Below the pieces are notes generated by a model. The model made no database searches. It was given only the letters and a program-made list of their open reading frames with translations, and was not told the origin of the DNA. This document shows positions 53,995-63,914 of a DNA stretch of 64,000 nt, one piece after another; the first letter of the stretch is position 1; each line of letters begins with the position of its first letter. A program made the position numbers and the translations under genes. Location of the stretch: assembly GCF_004342905.1 (NCBI RefSeq), contig NZ_SMAN01000004.1, positions 1-64,000 on the forward strand, in the 5' to 3' direction. The DNA comes from Melghiribacillus thermohalophilus. Lineage in GTDB: Bacteria > Bacillota > Bacilli > Bacillales > Alkalibacillaceae.

Positions 53995-55116
53995 CTAAGC
54001 CTGCCGTTCGGGTCCTCGAATAAAATCCCAGATTTCTTTTAGGACACCTGTCTGATGGAGCGTATTAATCACAACAAGTGTGACAGGTCCGATGATTAAT
54101 CCTAAAAAGCCGAACAGCTGAAACCCAACAAATAATGCGACGAGAGTAGCCAGTGGATCAAGTCCTATATTGGTAGACAAAACTTTTGGTTCCATCAGCT
54201 GTCTCTGGACAATGACTATGATATACAGAACAGAGATGGCGATGGTTAAGAAATAGTTTTTTGTAAAGAACAAATACAGAATCCAGGGGACAAAAATCAG
54301 TCCCGTACCCAGGTATGGCATAAGATCCACAATCCCGGTAATAAGAGCAATTGTGATGGCGTAGTCTACTCTCAGAATCAGCAGACCGATCAAAACAATT
54401 ACAGCTGTAATGGAAATCAGCGTGAGCTGTGCTTTCAAAAATCCAATCAGTGCCTTTTGAAGGCCCCGGTAGACATTGCCCCCTGAAGTTAATACACGTT
54501 CCGGAAGCAATTTGCGGACGCGATCACCGAGCTTGTACCAGTCTTTGCTGATGAAAAATGTACCCAATAAAGAAAAGATCAGCACGGTGGCCAGGTTTGG
54601 TAGGGCACGCAGCTGAGCTGGGATCCAGGTCAGAATATCAGTCAGGATCTGTCTTCCTGTATCTGCAATGCTTGATCCCACATCTCTGATCTGGTTCAGT
54701 ATTTCTTCTTTTTGAGCAGGATCAAGGGTGTCCAGCATAGCACTCAGCCGCTCATAAACAGGAATAACCTGAGCTACAATTAAATTTTGAAAATATTCCA
54801 CGAGGTCTTCAAAATATCTGGGGACTACATCTGCCAGGTAGGTCATTCCGTTTATAATCTCGACTATTAAAATCGTAATCAGCCCGCCTAGCAGGGCCAG
54901 AATGATCAGAATAACGAGAAAGACGGCAAAACCTCTGGGCATTTTCAGCTTTTTTTCTAATACATTTACGACCGGATTGATCAGAAAGGCTATGAATAGC
55001 GCAAAAATAAATGGGTATGTATATTTAGCCAGCAAAAAGACAATCACTGAGAGACCGAGTACACCTCCCAGCACAATTAGGAGACGTAAAAAACGATAAA
55101 GGTAAATGGCAGGCAA
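53995..55116 (-). CDS. ytvI: AI-2E family transporter-like protein YtvI
   Basis: A 373-residue integral membrane protein with about eight helices, of the PerM/AI-2E transporter superfamily. Typical features are FALFIAFLINPVVNVLEKKL near the N terminus, a long amphipathic external region (about residues 70-160) and the conserved DLMPYLGTGLIFVPW plus IGPVTLVVINTL. A sporulation-integral relative exists in B. subtilis (YtvI), and gene order agrees. It begins with TTG 55116 behind AGGAGG. The substrate is unknown. Confidence 0.88.
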   Translation of the reverse strand: MPAIYLYRFLRLLIVLGGVLGLSVIVFLLAKYTYPFIFALFIAFLINPVVNVLEKKLKMPRGFAVFLVILIILALLGGLITILIVEIINGMTYLADVVPRYFEDLVEYFQNLIVAQVIPVYERLSAMLDTLDPAQKEEILNQIRDVGSSIADTGRQILTDILTWIPAQLRALPNLATVLIFSLLGTFFISKDWYKLGDRVRKLLPERVLTSGGNVYRGLQKALIGFLKAQLTLISITAVIVLIGLLILRVDYAITIALITGIVDLMPYLGTGLIFVPWILYLFFTKNYFLTIAISVLYIIVIVQRQLMEPKVLSTNIGLDPLATLVALFVGFQLFGFLGLIIGPVTLVVINTLHQTGVLKEIWDFIRGPERQA

Positions 55117-55348
55117 ATGAATACCTCCTCTCTAGTTTACAGAGAATATTTTAACATACTTTTACAATTAATAAGAGAAATGTTGCTATTTTTATATAAA
55201 CGACGATCAGGTAAAAATGTTTCATTTATTGATCAAGAAATCCTGTCAATGTTTAAACATTTTCTCAAAAGGATTGCATGGGCAAAACATGAATGTTTGA
55301 TGATCTGTATACATGTTGTTGAAGAACCTGACCAAACAAATAAAAAAT

Positions 55349-55377
55349 TTCACATTCCATTAAAATTTGTTTATAAT
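55349..55377 (+). promoter_or_regulatory. SigA promoter of citZ
   Basis: TTCACA (55349-55354), 17 nt, TATAAT (55372-55377). The start codon is 100 nt downstream, leaving room for a regulated leader. Confidence 0.65.
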
Positions 55378-55414
55378 TGTCTGTGGGACATATCATGCAG
55401 AGTTTTTTTAGTTA

Positions 55415-55429
55415 TTTAAAGCGTTTTCT
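55415..55429. promoter_or_regulatory. cre-like CcpA site in the citZ leader
   Basis: TTTAAAGCGTTTTCT matches WTGWAARCGYWWWCW at 14 of 15 positions (T for G at position 3). It lies about 38 nt after the -10 box, where bound CcpA would block elongation. citZ of B. subtilis is under CcpA control. Confidence 0.6.
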
Positions 55430-55477
55430 TATTAAATGGTGCTAGTGGAAAAATTTTTTGGAAAAGGAGAGAGTGTT

Positions 55478-56593
55478 ATGGCAGTTACCAGAGGACTCGA
55501 AGGAGTAGTTGCAACTGAATCATCCATTAGTTCAATAATTGATGACCAGCTGACATACGTTGGTTATTCTATCGATGATTTAGCTGAAAATTCCAGTTTT
55601 GAAGAAGTGATTTTCCTTCTATGGAATAAAAGGCTGCCTAAAAAAGATGAATTAGATGCCCTGAAAAAAGAACTGGCTGAAAATATGCAAATCCCACAGG
55701 AAGTGATTGATCATTTTAAGTCATATGATGTGAAAAAAGTACACCCTATGGCAGCTCTCCGCACAGCTGTATCCATGCTTGCCCTCTATGACGACGAAGC
55801 GGATGAAATGAATGAGGAGGCAAACAGGAGAAAAGCCCTTCGTCTTCAGGCAAAAATGCCTGCAATCGTTACCGCTTTCGCCCGCATCCGCAATGGTGAA
55901 GAGCCCGTAGCTCCGAGAAAAGACCTGGGCTTTGCTGAAAACTTCCTATACATGTTAAAAGGGAAAGAACCTGAAAATATTGAAATTGAAGCATTTAATA
56001 AAGCTCTCGTTCTTCATGCGGATCATGAACTGAATGCATCCACCTTTACATCTCGTGTATGTGTAGCCACACTTTCTGATGTTTATTCCGGAATCACCGC
56101 TGCCATTGGAGCCTTGAAAGGGCCGCTTCATGGGGGAGCCAATGAGCGTGTGATGAAAATGCTGACTGAAATCGGTGAAGTAGATCGTGCCATTGATTAC
56201 ATTAAAGATAAATTAGCCAGGAAAGAAAAAATAATGGGAATGGGTCACCGTGTTTACCGCAAAGGAGACCCGCGTGCCAAACATTTGAAGAAAATGTCCG
56301 AACAGTTGACAAAACTTGCCGGAGAACCAAAATGGTACGAAATGTCCGTTAAAATCGAAGAGTTCATGAAAGAAGAAAAGGGTCTACCGGCTAATGTTGA
56401 CTTCTATTCCGCTTCTGTCTATCACAGTCTGGGCATTGACCATGATCTGTTCACGCCTATTTTCGCTGTAAGCCGTGTTTCCGGATGGCTGGCACATATT
56501 CTTGAGCAATACGAAAATAACCGATTGATTCGTCCTCGTGCTGAATATGTAGGACCAAAAAATCAAACATACGTTCCAATCGACGAGCGTTAA
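55478..56593 (+). CDS. citZ: citrate synthase
   Basis: A 371-residue TCA enzyme condensing oxaloacetate and acetyl-CoA. It has the N-terminal RGLEGVVATESSISSIID of Bacillus CitZ. Catalytic residues are His in HADHELNAST, His in GMGHRVYR and Asp in NVDFYSASVY. ATG 55478 follows AAAGGAGAG; upstream codons to 55436 lack a site. It is first of the citZ-icd-mdh group. A hairpin of 21 nt sits behind it without a clear T tract, allowing read-through into icd. Confidence 0.97.
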   Translation: MAVTRGLEGVVATESSISSIIDDQLTYVGYSIDDLAENSSFEEVIFLLWNKRLPKKDELDALKKELAENMQIPQEVIDHFKSYDVKKVHPMAALRTAVSMLALYDDEADEMNEEANRRKALRLQAKMPAIVTAFARIRNGEEPVAPRKDLGFAENFLYMLKGKEPENIEIEAFNKALVLHADHELNASTFTSRVCVATLSDVYSGITAAIGALKGPLHGGANERVMKMLTEIGEVDRAIDYIKDKLARKEKIMGMGHRVYRKGDPRAKHLKKMSEQLTKLAGEPKWYEMSVKIEEFMKEEKGLPANVDFYSASVYHSLGIDHDLFTPIFAVSRVSGWLAHILEQYENNRLIRPRAEYVGPKNQTYVPIDER

Positions 56594-56603
56594 TCTATTC
56601 TAT

Positions 56604-56624
56604 GAAGCCGGAAAATCCGGCTTC
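56604..56624 (+). terminator. attenuator-like hairpin between citZ and icd
   Basis: GAAGCCGG pairs with CCGGCTTC around a 5-nt loop. The tail TATCATG is not T-rich, so partial termination or processing is more likely than a full stop. Confidence 0.5.
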
Positions 56625-56807
56625 TATCATGTGTAAAATGATGTGTTCTATTTTTTGAACACCTTTTCGATTCGAAGCAGCGTTTTTATCTCTCACCCCT
56701 TGCACAGGAGAAAGACTTTGGCTTACACTTGCTTTGGGTGTTTGATAAAAATTTTTAAAAATAGTTATCATAAAACTGAATGATTGCTAACATTAGGAGG
56801 GGTTAGT

Positions 56808-58079
56808 ATGTCACAAGGTGAAAAAATTGTTGTGGAAAATGGAAAAATGAATGTACCTGATCATCCGATTATTCCTTTTATTGAAGGGGATGGAACCGGA
56901 CCGGATATCTGGGCGGCAGCATCCCGGGTGCTTGAAGCAGCAGTTGAAAAGGCATATGAGGGTAAGAAAAAAATTGTCTGGAAAGAAGTATATGCCGGGG
57001 AAAAGGCATATAATAAAACTGGTGAATGGCTTCCGGAAGAAACGTTAGAGACGATCCGTGAATACAAGATTGCCATTAAAGGACCTCTGACCACACCAGT
57101 CGGCGGCGGTATCCGTTCTTTAAACGTAGCCCTTCGTCAGGAACTGGATCTGTTTACATGTCTTCGTCCTGTACGCTATTTTGAAGGAGTGCCATCTCCT
57201 GTAAAACGACCAGAAGATACAGATATGGTGATCTTCCGTGAGAATACGGAGGATATTTATGCAGGTATTGAATGGCAAAAAGGCTCTGACGAAGTGAAAA
57301 AGGTGATTGATTTCCTTCAAAATGAAATGGGAGTACATAAAATCCGCTTCCCTGAAACTTCTGGAATCGGCATTAAGCCTGTTTCTGAAGAAGGAACCAA
57401 GCGGTTGGTAAGAGCGGCTATTCAGTATGCTCTGAACGAAGGCCGAAAGAGTGTAACCCTTGTACACAAAGGAAATATCATGAAGTTTACGGAAGGTGCC
57501 TTCAAAAATTGGGGTTATGAAGTGGCAGAAGAAGAATTCGGTGATCAGGTGTTCACCTGGGCTGAATATGACCGCATTGCTGAGAAAGAAGGTCGTGACG
57601 CTGCAAACAAAGCTCAGGAAGCTGCTGAAAAAGAGGGAAAAATCATTATCAAGGATGCCATTGCGGATATTTTCTTACAGCAAATCTTGACCCGTCCAAA
57701 AGAATTTGATGTGGTAGCAACTATGAACCTGAATGGAGACTATATTTCTGATGCCCTTGCTGCACAGGTTGGCGGAATCGGAATTGCTCCTGGTGCCAAT
57801 ATTAACTTTGAAACAGGACATGCAATCTTTGAAGCTACACACGGAACAGCTCCAAAATATGCTGGTCTGGACAAAGTTAATCCATCATCTGTTATTCTTT
57901 CCGGCGTGTTAATGCTCGAACACCTTGGCTGGAGAGAAGCAGCAGATCTGATTATCAAAGCGATGGAAAAAACCATTGCCAGCAAAGTGGTTACTTATGA
58001 CTTTGCCCGCCTGATGGATAATGCAACCGAAGTGAAGACTTCTGAGTTTGGCGATGCCTTAATTAAAAATATGGACTAA
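56808..58079 (+). CDS. icd: NADP-dependent isocitrate dehydrogenase
   Basis: A 423-residue enzyme, identical in length to B. subtilis Icd, oxidising isocitrate to 2-oxoglutarate with NADP. Signatures are [33 protein letters not shown] (substrate Ser region), [14 protein letters not shown], the Lys/Tyr active-site region [14 protein letters not shown] and [11 protein letters not shown] 56808 follows GGAGGGG. mdh begins 27 nt downstream, so both are co-transcribed. Confidence 0.97.
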   Translation: MSQGEKIVVENGKMNVPDHPIIPFIEGDGTGPDIWAAASRVLEAAVEKAYEGKKKIVWKEVYAGEKAYNKTGEWLPEETLETIREYKIAIKGPLTTPVGGGIRSLNVALRQELDLFTCLRPVRYFEGVPSPVKRPEDTDMVIFRENTEDIYAGIEWQKGSDEVKKVIDFLQNEMGVHKIRFPETSGIGIKPVSEEGTKRLVRAAIQYALNEGRKSVTLVHKGNIMKFTEGAFKNWGYEVAEEEFGDQVFTWAEYDRIAEKEGRDAANKAQEAAEKEGKIIIKDAIADIFLQQILTRPKEFDVVATMNLNGDYISDALAAQVGGIGIAPGANINFETGHAIFEATHGTAPKYAGLDKVNPSSVILSGVLMLEHLGWREAADLIIKAMEKTIASKVVTYDFARLMDNATEVKTSEFGDALIKNMD

Positions 58080-58106
58080 GCCAGTCAATTAAGGAGGGTC
58101 TTTCAA

Positions 58107-59045
58107 ATGGGCATTAAAAGAAAGAAGATTTCTGTTATTGGTGCTGGTTTTACCGGTGCTACTACTGCGCTGATGATGGCTCAAAAAGAGCTTGGAGACA
58201 TTGTTCTGGTGGATATTCCCGATATGGAAAATCCAACAAAAGGGAAAGCCCTTGACATGCTGGAAGCCAGTCCTGTACAGGGGTTTGATGCCAATATTAT
58301 TGGAACGTCCAATTATGAAGACACGAAGGACTCTGATCTTGTGATCATCACTGCGGGAATTGCTCGCAAGCCGGGAATGAGCCGTGACGATCTAGTCAAT
58401 ACCAATGCCAAAATCATGAAGAGCGTCACTCGGGAAATTGTAAAATACTCCCCGGAATGCTACATGATCGTACTAACCAATCCGGTTGATGCTATGACAT
58501 ATACCGTATTTAAAGAATCTGGATTCCCGAAAAACCGTGTCATCGGTCAGTCAGGCATCCTGGATACAGCACGATTCCGTACATTTGTTGCCCGGGAACT
58601 CAATCTATCCGTTAAAGATATTACCGGTTTTGTTCTAGGAGGGCATGGTGATGACATGGTGCCGCTGATCCGGTATTCATATGCTGGCGGTGTTCCGTTA
58701 GAAAAATTAATTCCAAAAGACCGTCTGGATGCAATTGTTGAACGGACCAGAAAAGGCGGCGGAGAAATCGTAAACCTTCTTGGAAACGGAAGTGCATATT
58801 ATGCACCAGCAGCATCGTTAACAGAAATGGCAGAAGCCATCTTGAAAGACCAGCGACGTATTCTTCCAGCTATTGCTTATCTGGAAGATGAGTATGGCTA
58901 TCACGACCTTTACCTTGGCGTTCCGACCATTTTAGGCGGGAATGGGATTGAACAAATTATTGAACTGGATCTCACTGATGAGGAAAAAGCAGCACTAGAT
59001 CAATCCGCTAATTCAGTAAAAAAAGTAATGGACGTCTTAAAATGA
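58107..59045 (+). CDS. mdh: malate dehydrogenase
   Basis: A 312-residue LDH-like NAD-dependent enzyme converting malate to oxaloacetate. NAD loop [10 protein letters not shown], active-site loop [10 protein letters not shown] with Arg residues that bind the malate carboxylate, DTARFR, and catalytic His in [18 protein letters not shown] precedes the ATG. Last gene of citZ-icd-mdh, with a terminator behind. It is Bacillus type by length and the [10 protein letters not shown] region. Confidence 0.97.
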   Translation: MGIKRKKISVIGAGFTGATTALMMAQKELGDIVLVDIPDMENPTKGKALDMLEASPVQGFDANIIGTSNYEDTKDSDLVIITAGIARKPGMSRDDLVNTNAKIMKSVTREIVKYSPECYMIVLTNPVDAMTYTVFKESGFPKNRVIGQSGILDTARFRTFVARELNLSVKDITGFVLGGHGDDMVPLIRYSYAGGVPLEKLIPKDRLDAIVERTRKGGGEIVNLLGNGSAYYAPAASLTEMAEAILKDQRRILPAIAYLEDEYGYHDLYLGVPTILGGNGIEQIIELDLTDEEKAALDQSANSVKKVMDVLK

Positions 59046-59052
59046 TAAGTGT

Positions 59053-59088
59053 CAGGATTCGGGGAACTTTACCCGGATCCTTTTTTTA
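59053..59088 (+). terminator. terminator of citZ-icd-mdh
   Basis: AGGAT-CGGG pairs with CCCG-ATCCT (one mismatch) around an 8-nt loop, then seven T. Confidence 0.9.
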
Positions 59089-59102
59089 TTTTCCAGAAAT
59101 GC

Positions 59103-59170
59103 CATCGAGCCTCCTTCCTTATCATCCTTGAATGCAGGTTGCCCATGTTAACCGGGAAAACGGCTCGATG
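59103..59170. repeat. 9-bp inverted repeat, mdh-phoP gap
   Basis: CATCGAGCC (59103-59111) is complementary to GGCTCGATG (59162-59170), 50 nt apart. No function can be assigned. The rest of the gap (59171-59272) shows nothing recognisable. Confidence 0.4.
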
Positions 59171-59272
59171 ATCTAAAAATGCTATTTTTTCTTCCGTTGA
59201 AGTGGCAGCAGATATTAAAAAGCTCATCTTCCTGCCATCACCTGTATTATAAAGAAATAACGCCCCTGTTTT

Positions 59273-59302
59273 TGTAAATATGGTGTAAAGATTGTAACAA
59301 TC
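59273..59302. promoter_or_regulatory. possible PhoP-box repeats upstream of phoP
   Basis: TGTAAA (59273-59278) and TGTAAA (59284-59289) are spaced 11 bp apart. The next position carries TAACAA (59295-59300). PhoP binds hexamers like TTAACA at 11-bp intervals, read here on the opposite strand. A 13-nt palindrome GATTGTAACAATC (59290-59302) overlaps. B. subtilis phoPR is autoregulated by PhoP. Confidence 0.45.
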
Positions 59303-59363
59303 TACTTTTTATTCCGTTTCTTTCATTGTATGATGAAGGTACTAAAGTAGAGAGGTGTTTATA

Positions 59364-60065
59364 TTGAAGCCGCGTATTCTCATTGTGGATGATGAAGAAT
59401 CCATTGTTACTCTTCTCAATTATCATATTGAACAGGCTGGATATGATACAGCTGCAGCATATGATGGCGAAACCGCATTGCAACTGCTTGACGAGGAATC
59501 ATTTGATCTCGTCGTTTTGGATTTGATGCTGCCTAAAGTAGACGGGATCGAAGTATGCAATCAAATGAAACAAAAGAAAATCGATACGGCGATATTGATG
59601 TTAACTGCCAGAGACGAAGAGTTTGATAAAGTGCTTGGACTTGAGCTGGGTGCAGATGATTATCTGACGAAACCATTCAGTCCAAGAGAAGTCTTAGCAA
59701 GGATAAAAGCGATTTTGCGAAGGACGGCCAAAAAAGCAAATGATGAAAATGAAAATGCCGGCCTAATTAAAATCGGGAACCTTGAAATATACCCGGATCA
59801 ATATGAGGCTTATTTTCAGGGAGAAGAACTGGAATTTACCCCGAAGGAATTTGAGCTTCTTTTGTATCTCGCCCGTCATAAAGGAAAAGTTCTCTCAAGA
59901 GATCAATTGTTAAGTGCCGTATGGAATTATGATTTTGTCGGAGATACTCGAATCGTTGATGTCCATATCAGTCATCTTCGGGAAAAAATAGAACCTGATA
60001 CAAAAAAACCGATCTATATTAAAACGATTCGGGGGTTAGGGTATAAAATGGAGGAACCGAAGTGA
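59364..60065 (+). CDS. phoP: phosphate-response regulator PhoP
   Basis: A 233-residue OmpR-type response regulator. The receiver domain (about residues 1-115) has IVDDEES, phospho-acceptor D53 (VVLDLMLPK) and Lys in YLTKPFSP. The C-terminal winged helix (about 135-230) reads EFTPKEFELLLYLARHKGKV. It controls phosphate starvation genes. The TTG start at 59364 follows GAGAGGTG. It ends one base before the phoR start, giving tight coupling. Location after mdh matches B. subtilis. Confidence 0.96.
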   Translation: MKPRILIVDDEESIVTLLNYHIEQAGYDTAAAYDGETALQLLDEESFDLVVLDLMLPKVDGIEVCNQMKQKKIDTAILMLTARDEEFDKVLGLELGADDYLTKPFSPREVLARIKAILRRTAKKANDENENAGLIKIGNLEIYPDQYEAYFQGEELEFTPKEFELLLYLARHKGKVLSRDQLLSAVWNYDFVGDTRIVDVHISHLREKIEPDTKKPIYIKTIRGLGYKMEEPK

Positions 60066-60066
60066 C

Positions 60067-61818
60067 ATGAATAAATCAACCATTCGTCCCATTCTCATCT
60101 TTAGCAGTGTCATTGTGTTGATTATGACTATCATCGGGTTAATTCTGGGACAGCTGATTGAGCAATTCATGACTGAAACCATCAAAGCGCGTATGGACCG
60201 GGAAGGTTCCTATGTTGTATCGACAATTGAATCCATGAATCCTGACGCCCCTGGATTTAAACATACGATTGTCCAAATAAGTAAAGCGTTAGAGATTGGG
60301 ATTATCTTGCATGAAAATGATGACGGAAAAATACTTGATACGACCGATCAATTATTTTATTTACCTGAACAGGTTGACCGTTCTATAAAGGAACTGATGG
60401 ATCTTGAAATAGGCCGAGAGACTGTTTTTTTGGATGATTTTTATTTATCAGCTCAGTCATTTGAGACCAGTCAATGGAGTGGCACGGTTATTCTCATCCT
60501 TTCCTCAGCACAGCTAACACAGGTGATTCACACGGTCTGGATCATATTTGCTGCATTCATCGCTGCACTTTCCCTGTTTATTTTGATTTTCGGGTACAAT
60601 ATGTATGAAAAATATGTCAAGCCGGTCAAAGCTGCGACAGATACTGCTCTCCAACTGGCTAATGGAAACTACAATGCCAGAATTTATGAAGGTCACTTCG
60701 GTGATGCAGGTCAGTTAAGCCATGCTATCAACCTTCTTGCACGAAATCTGCAAGAAATGACTCTGCATTCAAAAATTCAAAGTAATCGCCTGCAGGCGGT
60801 TGTGGACAGTATGGGGAGCGCCCTGATGCTTATAGATGAGAAAGGGTATATCAATCTGGTGAATAAAGCCTTTCTTGAATCCTTTTCCGGGAAGTATTCT
60901 GACTATATTGGTTATTTATATTATGACGCATTTCCCCGTGAGGAGATTCATAATCTGGTTAGGGACGTTTTTATGACTGAAGATCATGTGCAGCAGACGA
61001 TTGTTGTCTCAAGTGGAATTGAGAGGCGTTTCTTTGCAGTGTTCGGAGCACCGATTTTCAATGAACGGAAAGACTGGAAGGGAACGGTACTGGTTTTCCA
61101 TGATATTACTGAAATAAAACGACTAGAAGAAATCAGAAAAGATTTTGTGGCAAATGTGTCCCATGAACTCAAAACTCCTATTACTTCCATCAAGGGGTTT
61201 TCAGAAACCCTGCTAGAGGGGGCAAAAGATGACCCTGAGCTGCTGGACGAATTTCTTACGATCATCTATAAAGAAAGCAGGAGGATGCAGCTGTTAATTA
61301 AGGACTTACTGGAACTTTCAAAACTGGAAAGAGAAGATGTTGAACTCCATATTGAAACAGTATCATTAAAAGAGATGGTCAGCGATGTGCTTACACTGGT
61401 TGATTATCATGCAGCAGACAAAAATATAACCATTACCAGCGATATTTACGAAGACATAAGATTTGAATGTGATGCTTCTCGAATAAAACAGGTATTGCTG
61501 AATCTGGTTACCAATGCCATTTCCTATACTCCTGGCGGGGGTAAAGTCATCATCGGCACAAAGGATGAAATTGATGAATTTACATTGATCATCAAAGATA
61601 CAGGCATAGGTATTCCCGAGGAAGATTTGCCGAGAATTTTCGAACGTTTTTATCGAGTTGATAAGGCGCGGAGCAGAAATTCAGGGGGAACCGGTCTCGG
61701 ACTGGCCATTGTTAAGCATATTGTGGAGGCCCATCATGGTAAAATAGATGTCAGGTCTGAAATAAATAAAGGAACCACTTTTTATATTACATTAAAGAAA
61801 AAATTTACTAAATATTAA
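60067..61818 (+). CDS. phoR: sensor histidine kinase PhoR
   Basis: A 583-residue membrane kinase. Two membrane helices (about residues 9-29 and 155-178) flank an extracellular PAS-like region, then HAMP (about 180-230), a cytosolic PAS (about 240-345), HisKA with H366 in FVANVSHELKTP, and the ATP domain with N box NLVTNAISYTP, DTGIGIP, FERFYRVD and GTGLGLAI. In B. subtilis it senses wall teichoic acid intermediates during phosphate limitation. The ATG is at 60067, one base after the phoP stop. Confidence 0.95.
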   Translation: MNKSTIRPILIFSSVIVLIMTIIGLILGQLIEQFMTETIKARMDREGSYVVSTIESMNPDAPGFKHTIVQISKALEIGIILHENDDGKILDTTDQLFYLPEQVDRSIKELMDLEIGRETVFLDDFYLSAQSFETSQWSGTVILILSSAQLTQVIHTVWIIFAAFIAALSLFILIFGYNMYEKYVKPVKAATDTALQLANGNYNARIYEGHFGDAGQLSHAINLLARNLQEMTLHSKIQSNRLQAVVDSMGSALMLIDEKGYINLVNKAFLESFSGKYSDYIGYLYYDAFPREEIHNLVRDVFMTEDHVQQTIVVSSGIERRFFAVFGAPIFNERKDWKGTVLVFHDITEIKRLEEIRKDFVANVSHELKTPITSIKGFSETLLEGAKDDPELLDEFLTIIYKESRRMQLLIKDLLELSKLEREDVELHIETVSLKEMVSDVLTLVDYHAADKNITITSDIYEDIRFECDASRIKQVLLNLVTNAISYTPGGGKVIIGTKDEIDEFTLIIKDTGIGIPEEDLPRIFERFYRVDKARSRNSGGTGLGLAIVKHIVEAHHGKIDVRSEINKGTTFYITLKKKFTKY

Positions 61819-61891
61819 CACAGTCTTAACTCAACATTGAATGAATGGTGATAAGATGGAATCAAACCCTTTCATCCAAGGTTTTTGTGTG

Positions 61892-61921
61892 ACGGAGGCC
61901 ATTAGCTGCCTCCGTTTTTTT
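61892..61921 (+). terminator. terminator of phoPR
   Basis: ACGGAGGC pairs with GCCTCCGT around a 7-nt loop, followed by seven T. Confidence 0.92.
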
Positions 61922-62018
61922 GTTAAAGAAGTTATGAATCGAAAAATTCCTTTCCATGAAACGGATCCATGGGTTATTACGTAATCATACTGTAATAAAC
62001 AAATAAGGGGGTAAACAT

Positions 62019-62981
62019 GTGAGTAAAAAACAAATCTATATCTGGTCCGGTACGATTGCAATTATTGTTGTCCTAGGTTTTGTTCTGATGACCAGCTGGT
62101 ATACCGTTGATGAATCAGAACAGGCTGTCGTACTTACATTTGGAGAAGCAGAAACTACTGTCGTCGACCCTGGTTTGCATTTCAAGCTGCCATGGCCGAT
62201 TCAGGAAGTCGAAAAATTATCACAGGAAACTTTTAGTCTGGATTTTGGCTATAATCCCGATGATGAGAAAGATGATACGATTCAAATGATAACAGGAGAT
62301 GAAAATATTGTTCTGGCTGATCTGGTAGTTCAGTGGAAAATTACAGAACCGATAAAATATTTATATCACTCGGAAGATCCAAGACACACGCTTTACAATG
62401 CAACATCTGCATCACTTCGGGGAATTATTGGTACTTCCACCATAGATGAAGCATTAACTTCTGGTAAATCGGTGATCGAAAATGATGTTCAAACACAACT
62501 TACCAGTCTGATCCAGAAGTATGATATAGGCATATCAATTATCGATGTGAAATTGCAGGAAGTTGATTTGCCGAACGAAGAGGTCAGGAAGGCCTTCACT
62601 AAAGTGACAGATGCCCGTGAAACGATGAATACCAAAATCAATGAAGCCCGCAAATACGAAAACCAGAAAATGGAAGAGGCCTATGGCGAACGTGATGCCA
62701 TCATATCAAGAGCAGAAGGAGATAAGGTCGCCCGCATTGAACAGGCTCGGGGAGATGTGGCAACCTTCAATGCACTATATGCAGAATATGTCAACTCGCC
62801 GAATGTAACAAGAGACCGTTTAGTCATTGAAACACTTGAAAAGGTTCTTCCAGAGGCAAAAATCTATGTCATGGATGAAAATGGAAATACAATCAAATAC
62901 TTGCCCCTTGGCAATGAACAAACACGTACTGTACCTCCGGTAAAAGAAGAAAGCGAAGAGAAAGAAGGGGATCAGTCATGA
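62019..62981 (+). CDS. hflK: FtsH protease activity modulator HflK
   Basis: A 320-residue SPFH-family membrane protein. One N-terminal helix (about residues 6-27), then the SPFH domain (about 30-215; VDESEQAVVLTFGE, PGLHFKLPWPI) and a long coiled coil. In E. coli HflK pairs with HflC and forms a cage around the FtsH protease. It starts with GTG behind AAGGGGGT and overlaps hflC by 4 nt. As I recall it B. subtilis lacks this pair at phoPR-polA, so it is a lineage-specific addition to the order. Confidence 0.9.
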   Translation: MSKKQIYIWSGTIAIIVVLGFVLMTSWYTVDESEQAVVLTFGEAETTVVDPGLHFKLPWPIQEVEKLSQETFSLDFGYNPDDEKDDTIQMITGDENIVLADLVVQWKITEPIKYLYHSEDPRHTLYNATSASLRGIIGTSTIDEALTSGKSVIENDVQTQLTSLIQKYDIGISIIDVKLQEVDLPNEEVRKAFTKVTDARETMNTKINEARKYENQKMEEAYGERDAIISRAEGDKVARIEQARGDVATFNALYAEYVNSPNVTRDRLVIETLEKVLPEAKIYVMDENGNTIKYLPLGNEQTRTVPPVKEESEEKEGDQS

Positions 62982-63907
62982 CCGAAGAAAACATCATTGA
63001 CATGGAACAAAAAAAATCCTTTAATTATAAAAGTTCTATTAAAAACGGGATATTCTTGTTTCTGATCATAGCTTTGGTTGTTCTTGTGTTAAACAGCGTA
63101 TTTATTGTTCGCGAAGGGGAATACAAAGTAATTCGCCAATTTGGTGAAGTTGTTCGCATTGAAAGTGAACCCGGCCTGAAATTTAAGATACCATTCATCC
63201 AGACCCTTACGGTGATGCCTAATAAACAGCTTATTTATGATATGGATGAACAGGAAATCAATACGCTGGATAAAAAGCGGATTATTATTGATAATTATGC
63301 CGTCTGGACCATTACCAACCCGCAGGATCTAATCAACAATGCCCGTACAGTTGCCAACGCAGAAGCAAGGATGGGTGAATTTATATTTTCTGTGGTTCGT
63401 TCAGAGCTCGGACAGATGAGCTATGAAGAAATTATTAATGATGAAAAGTCTTCCCGAGGGGATTTGAACACCAGGGTAAAAGAGGCTGTAAATAAGAGCC
63501 TTGAACAAAATAAATACGGCATTCAAATCACCGATGTTCGAATTAAGCGGACAGATCTTCCAAATGACAATGAAGAATCTGTATATCAGCGAATGATCTC
63601 TGAACGGGAATCTACCGCTCAGGAGTACTTATCCAGAGGTAATGCAGAGAAAGAAAGAATTATTGCAGAAACCGACCGTCAGGTTAAAGAAATGTTGTCA
63701 AAAGCCGAAAGAGAAGCGGCAGAGATTCGGGCAGAAGGGGAGCAGGAAGCTGCCCAGATTTATAATGAAGCCTTCCAGAAAGATGAAGAGTTTTACCGTC
63801 TCTACCGCACTCTGCAATCGTATACCGATGTTGTAAATGGAGAAACAACGATTATTCTGCCACATGATTCGCCTTATACAAGAGTACTATTAGGTTACTT
63901 TGAGTAA
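62978..63907 (+). CDS. hflC: protease modulator HflC
   Basis: A 309-residue SPFH-family partner of HflK. A cytosolic N terminus of about 25 residues precedes the membrane helix (IFLFLIIALVVLVLNSVFIV), the SPFH domain (VREGEYKVIRQFGEVVRI, PGLKFKIPF) and a helical coil with SRGNAEKERIIAETDRQ. The C terminus is the typical LPHDSPYTRVLLGYF. ATG overlaps the hflK stop with GGGGAT upstream. It is last in the hflKC operon, ending at a strong terminator. Confidence 0.92.
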   Translation: MTEENIIDMEQKKSFNYKSSIKNGIFLFLIIALVVLVLNSVFIVREGEYKVIRQFGEVVRIESEPGLKFKIPFIQTLTVMPNKQLIYDMDEQEINTLDKKRIIIDNYAVWTITNPQDLINNARTVANAEARMGEFIFSVVRSELGQMSYEEIINDEKSSRGDLNTRVKEAVNKSLEQNKYGIQITDVRIKRTDLPNDNEESVYQRMISERESTAQEYLSRGNAEKERIIAETDRQVKEMLSKAEREAAEIRAEGEQEAAQIYNEAFQKDEEFYRLYRTLQSYTDVVNGETTIILPHDSPYTRVLLGYFE

Positions 63908-63914
63908 ATCAGAT

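Noticed and set aside
55117-55419. 100-codon plus-strand open frame upstream of citZ
   Set aside because: Its start abuts ytvI, the ribosome-binding-like sequence belongs to the minus strand, and it spans the citZ promoter. The product has no recognisable features.
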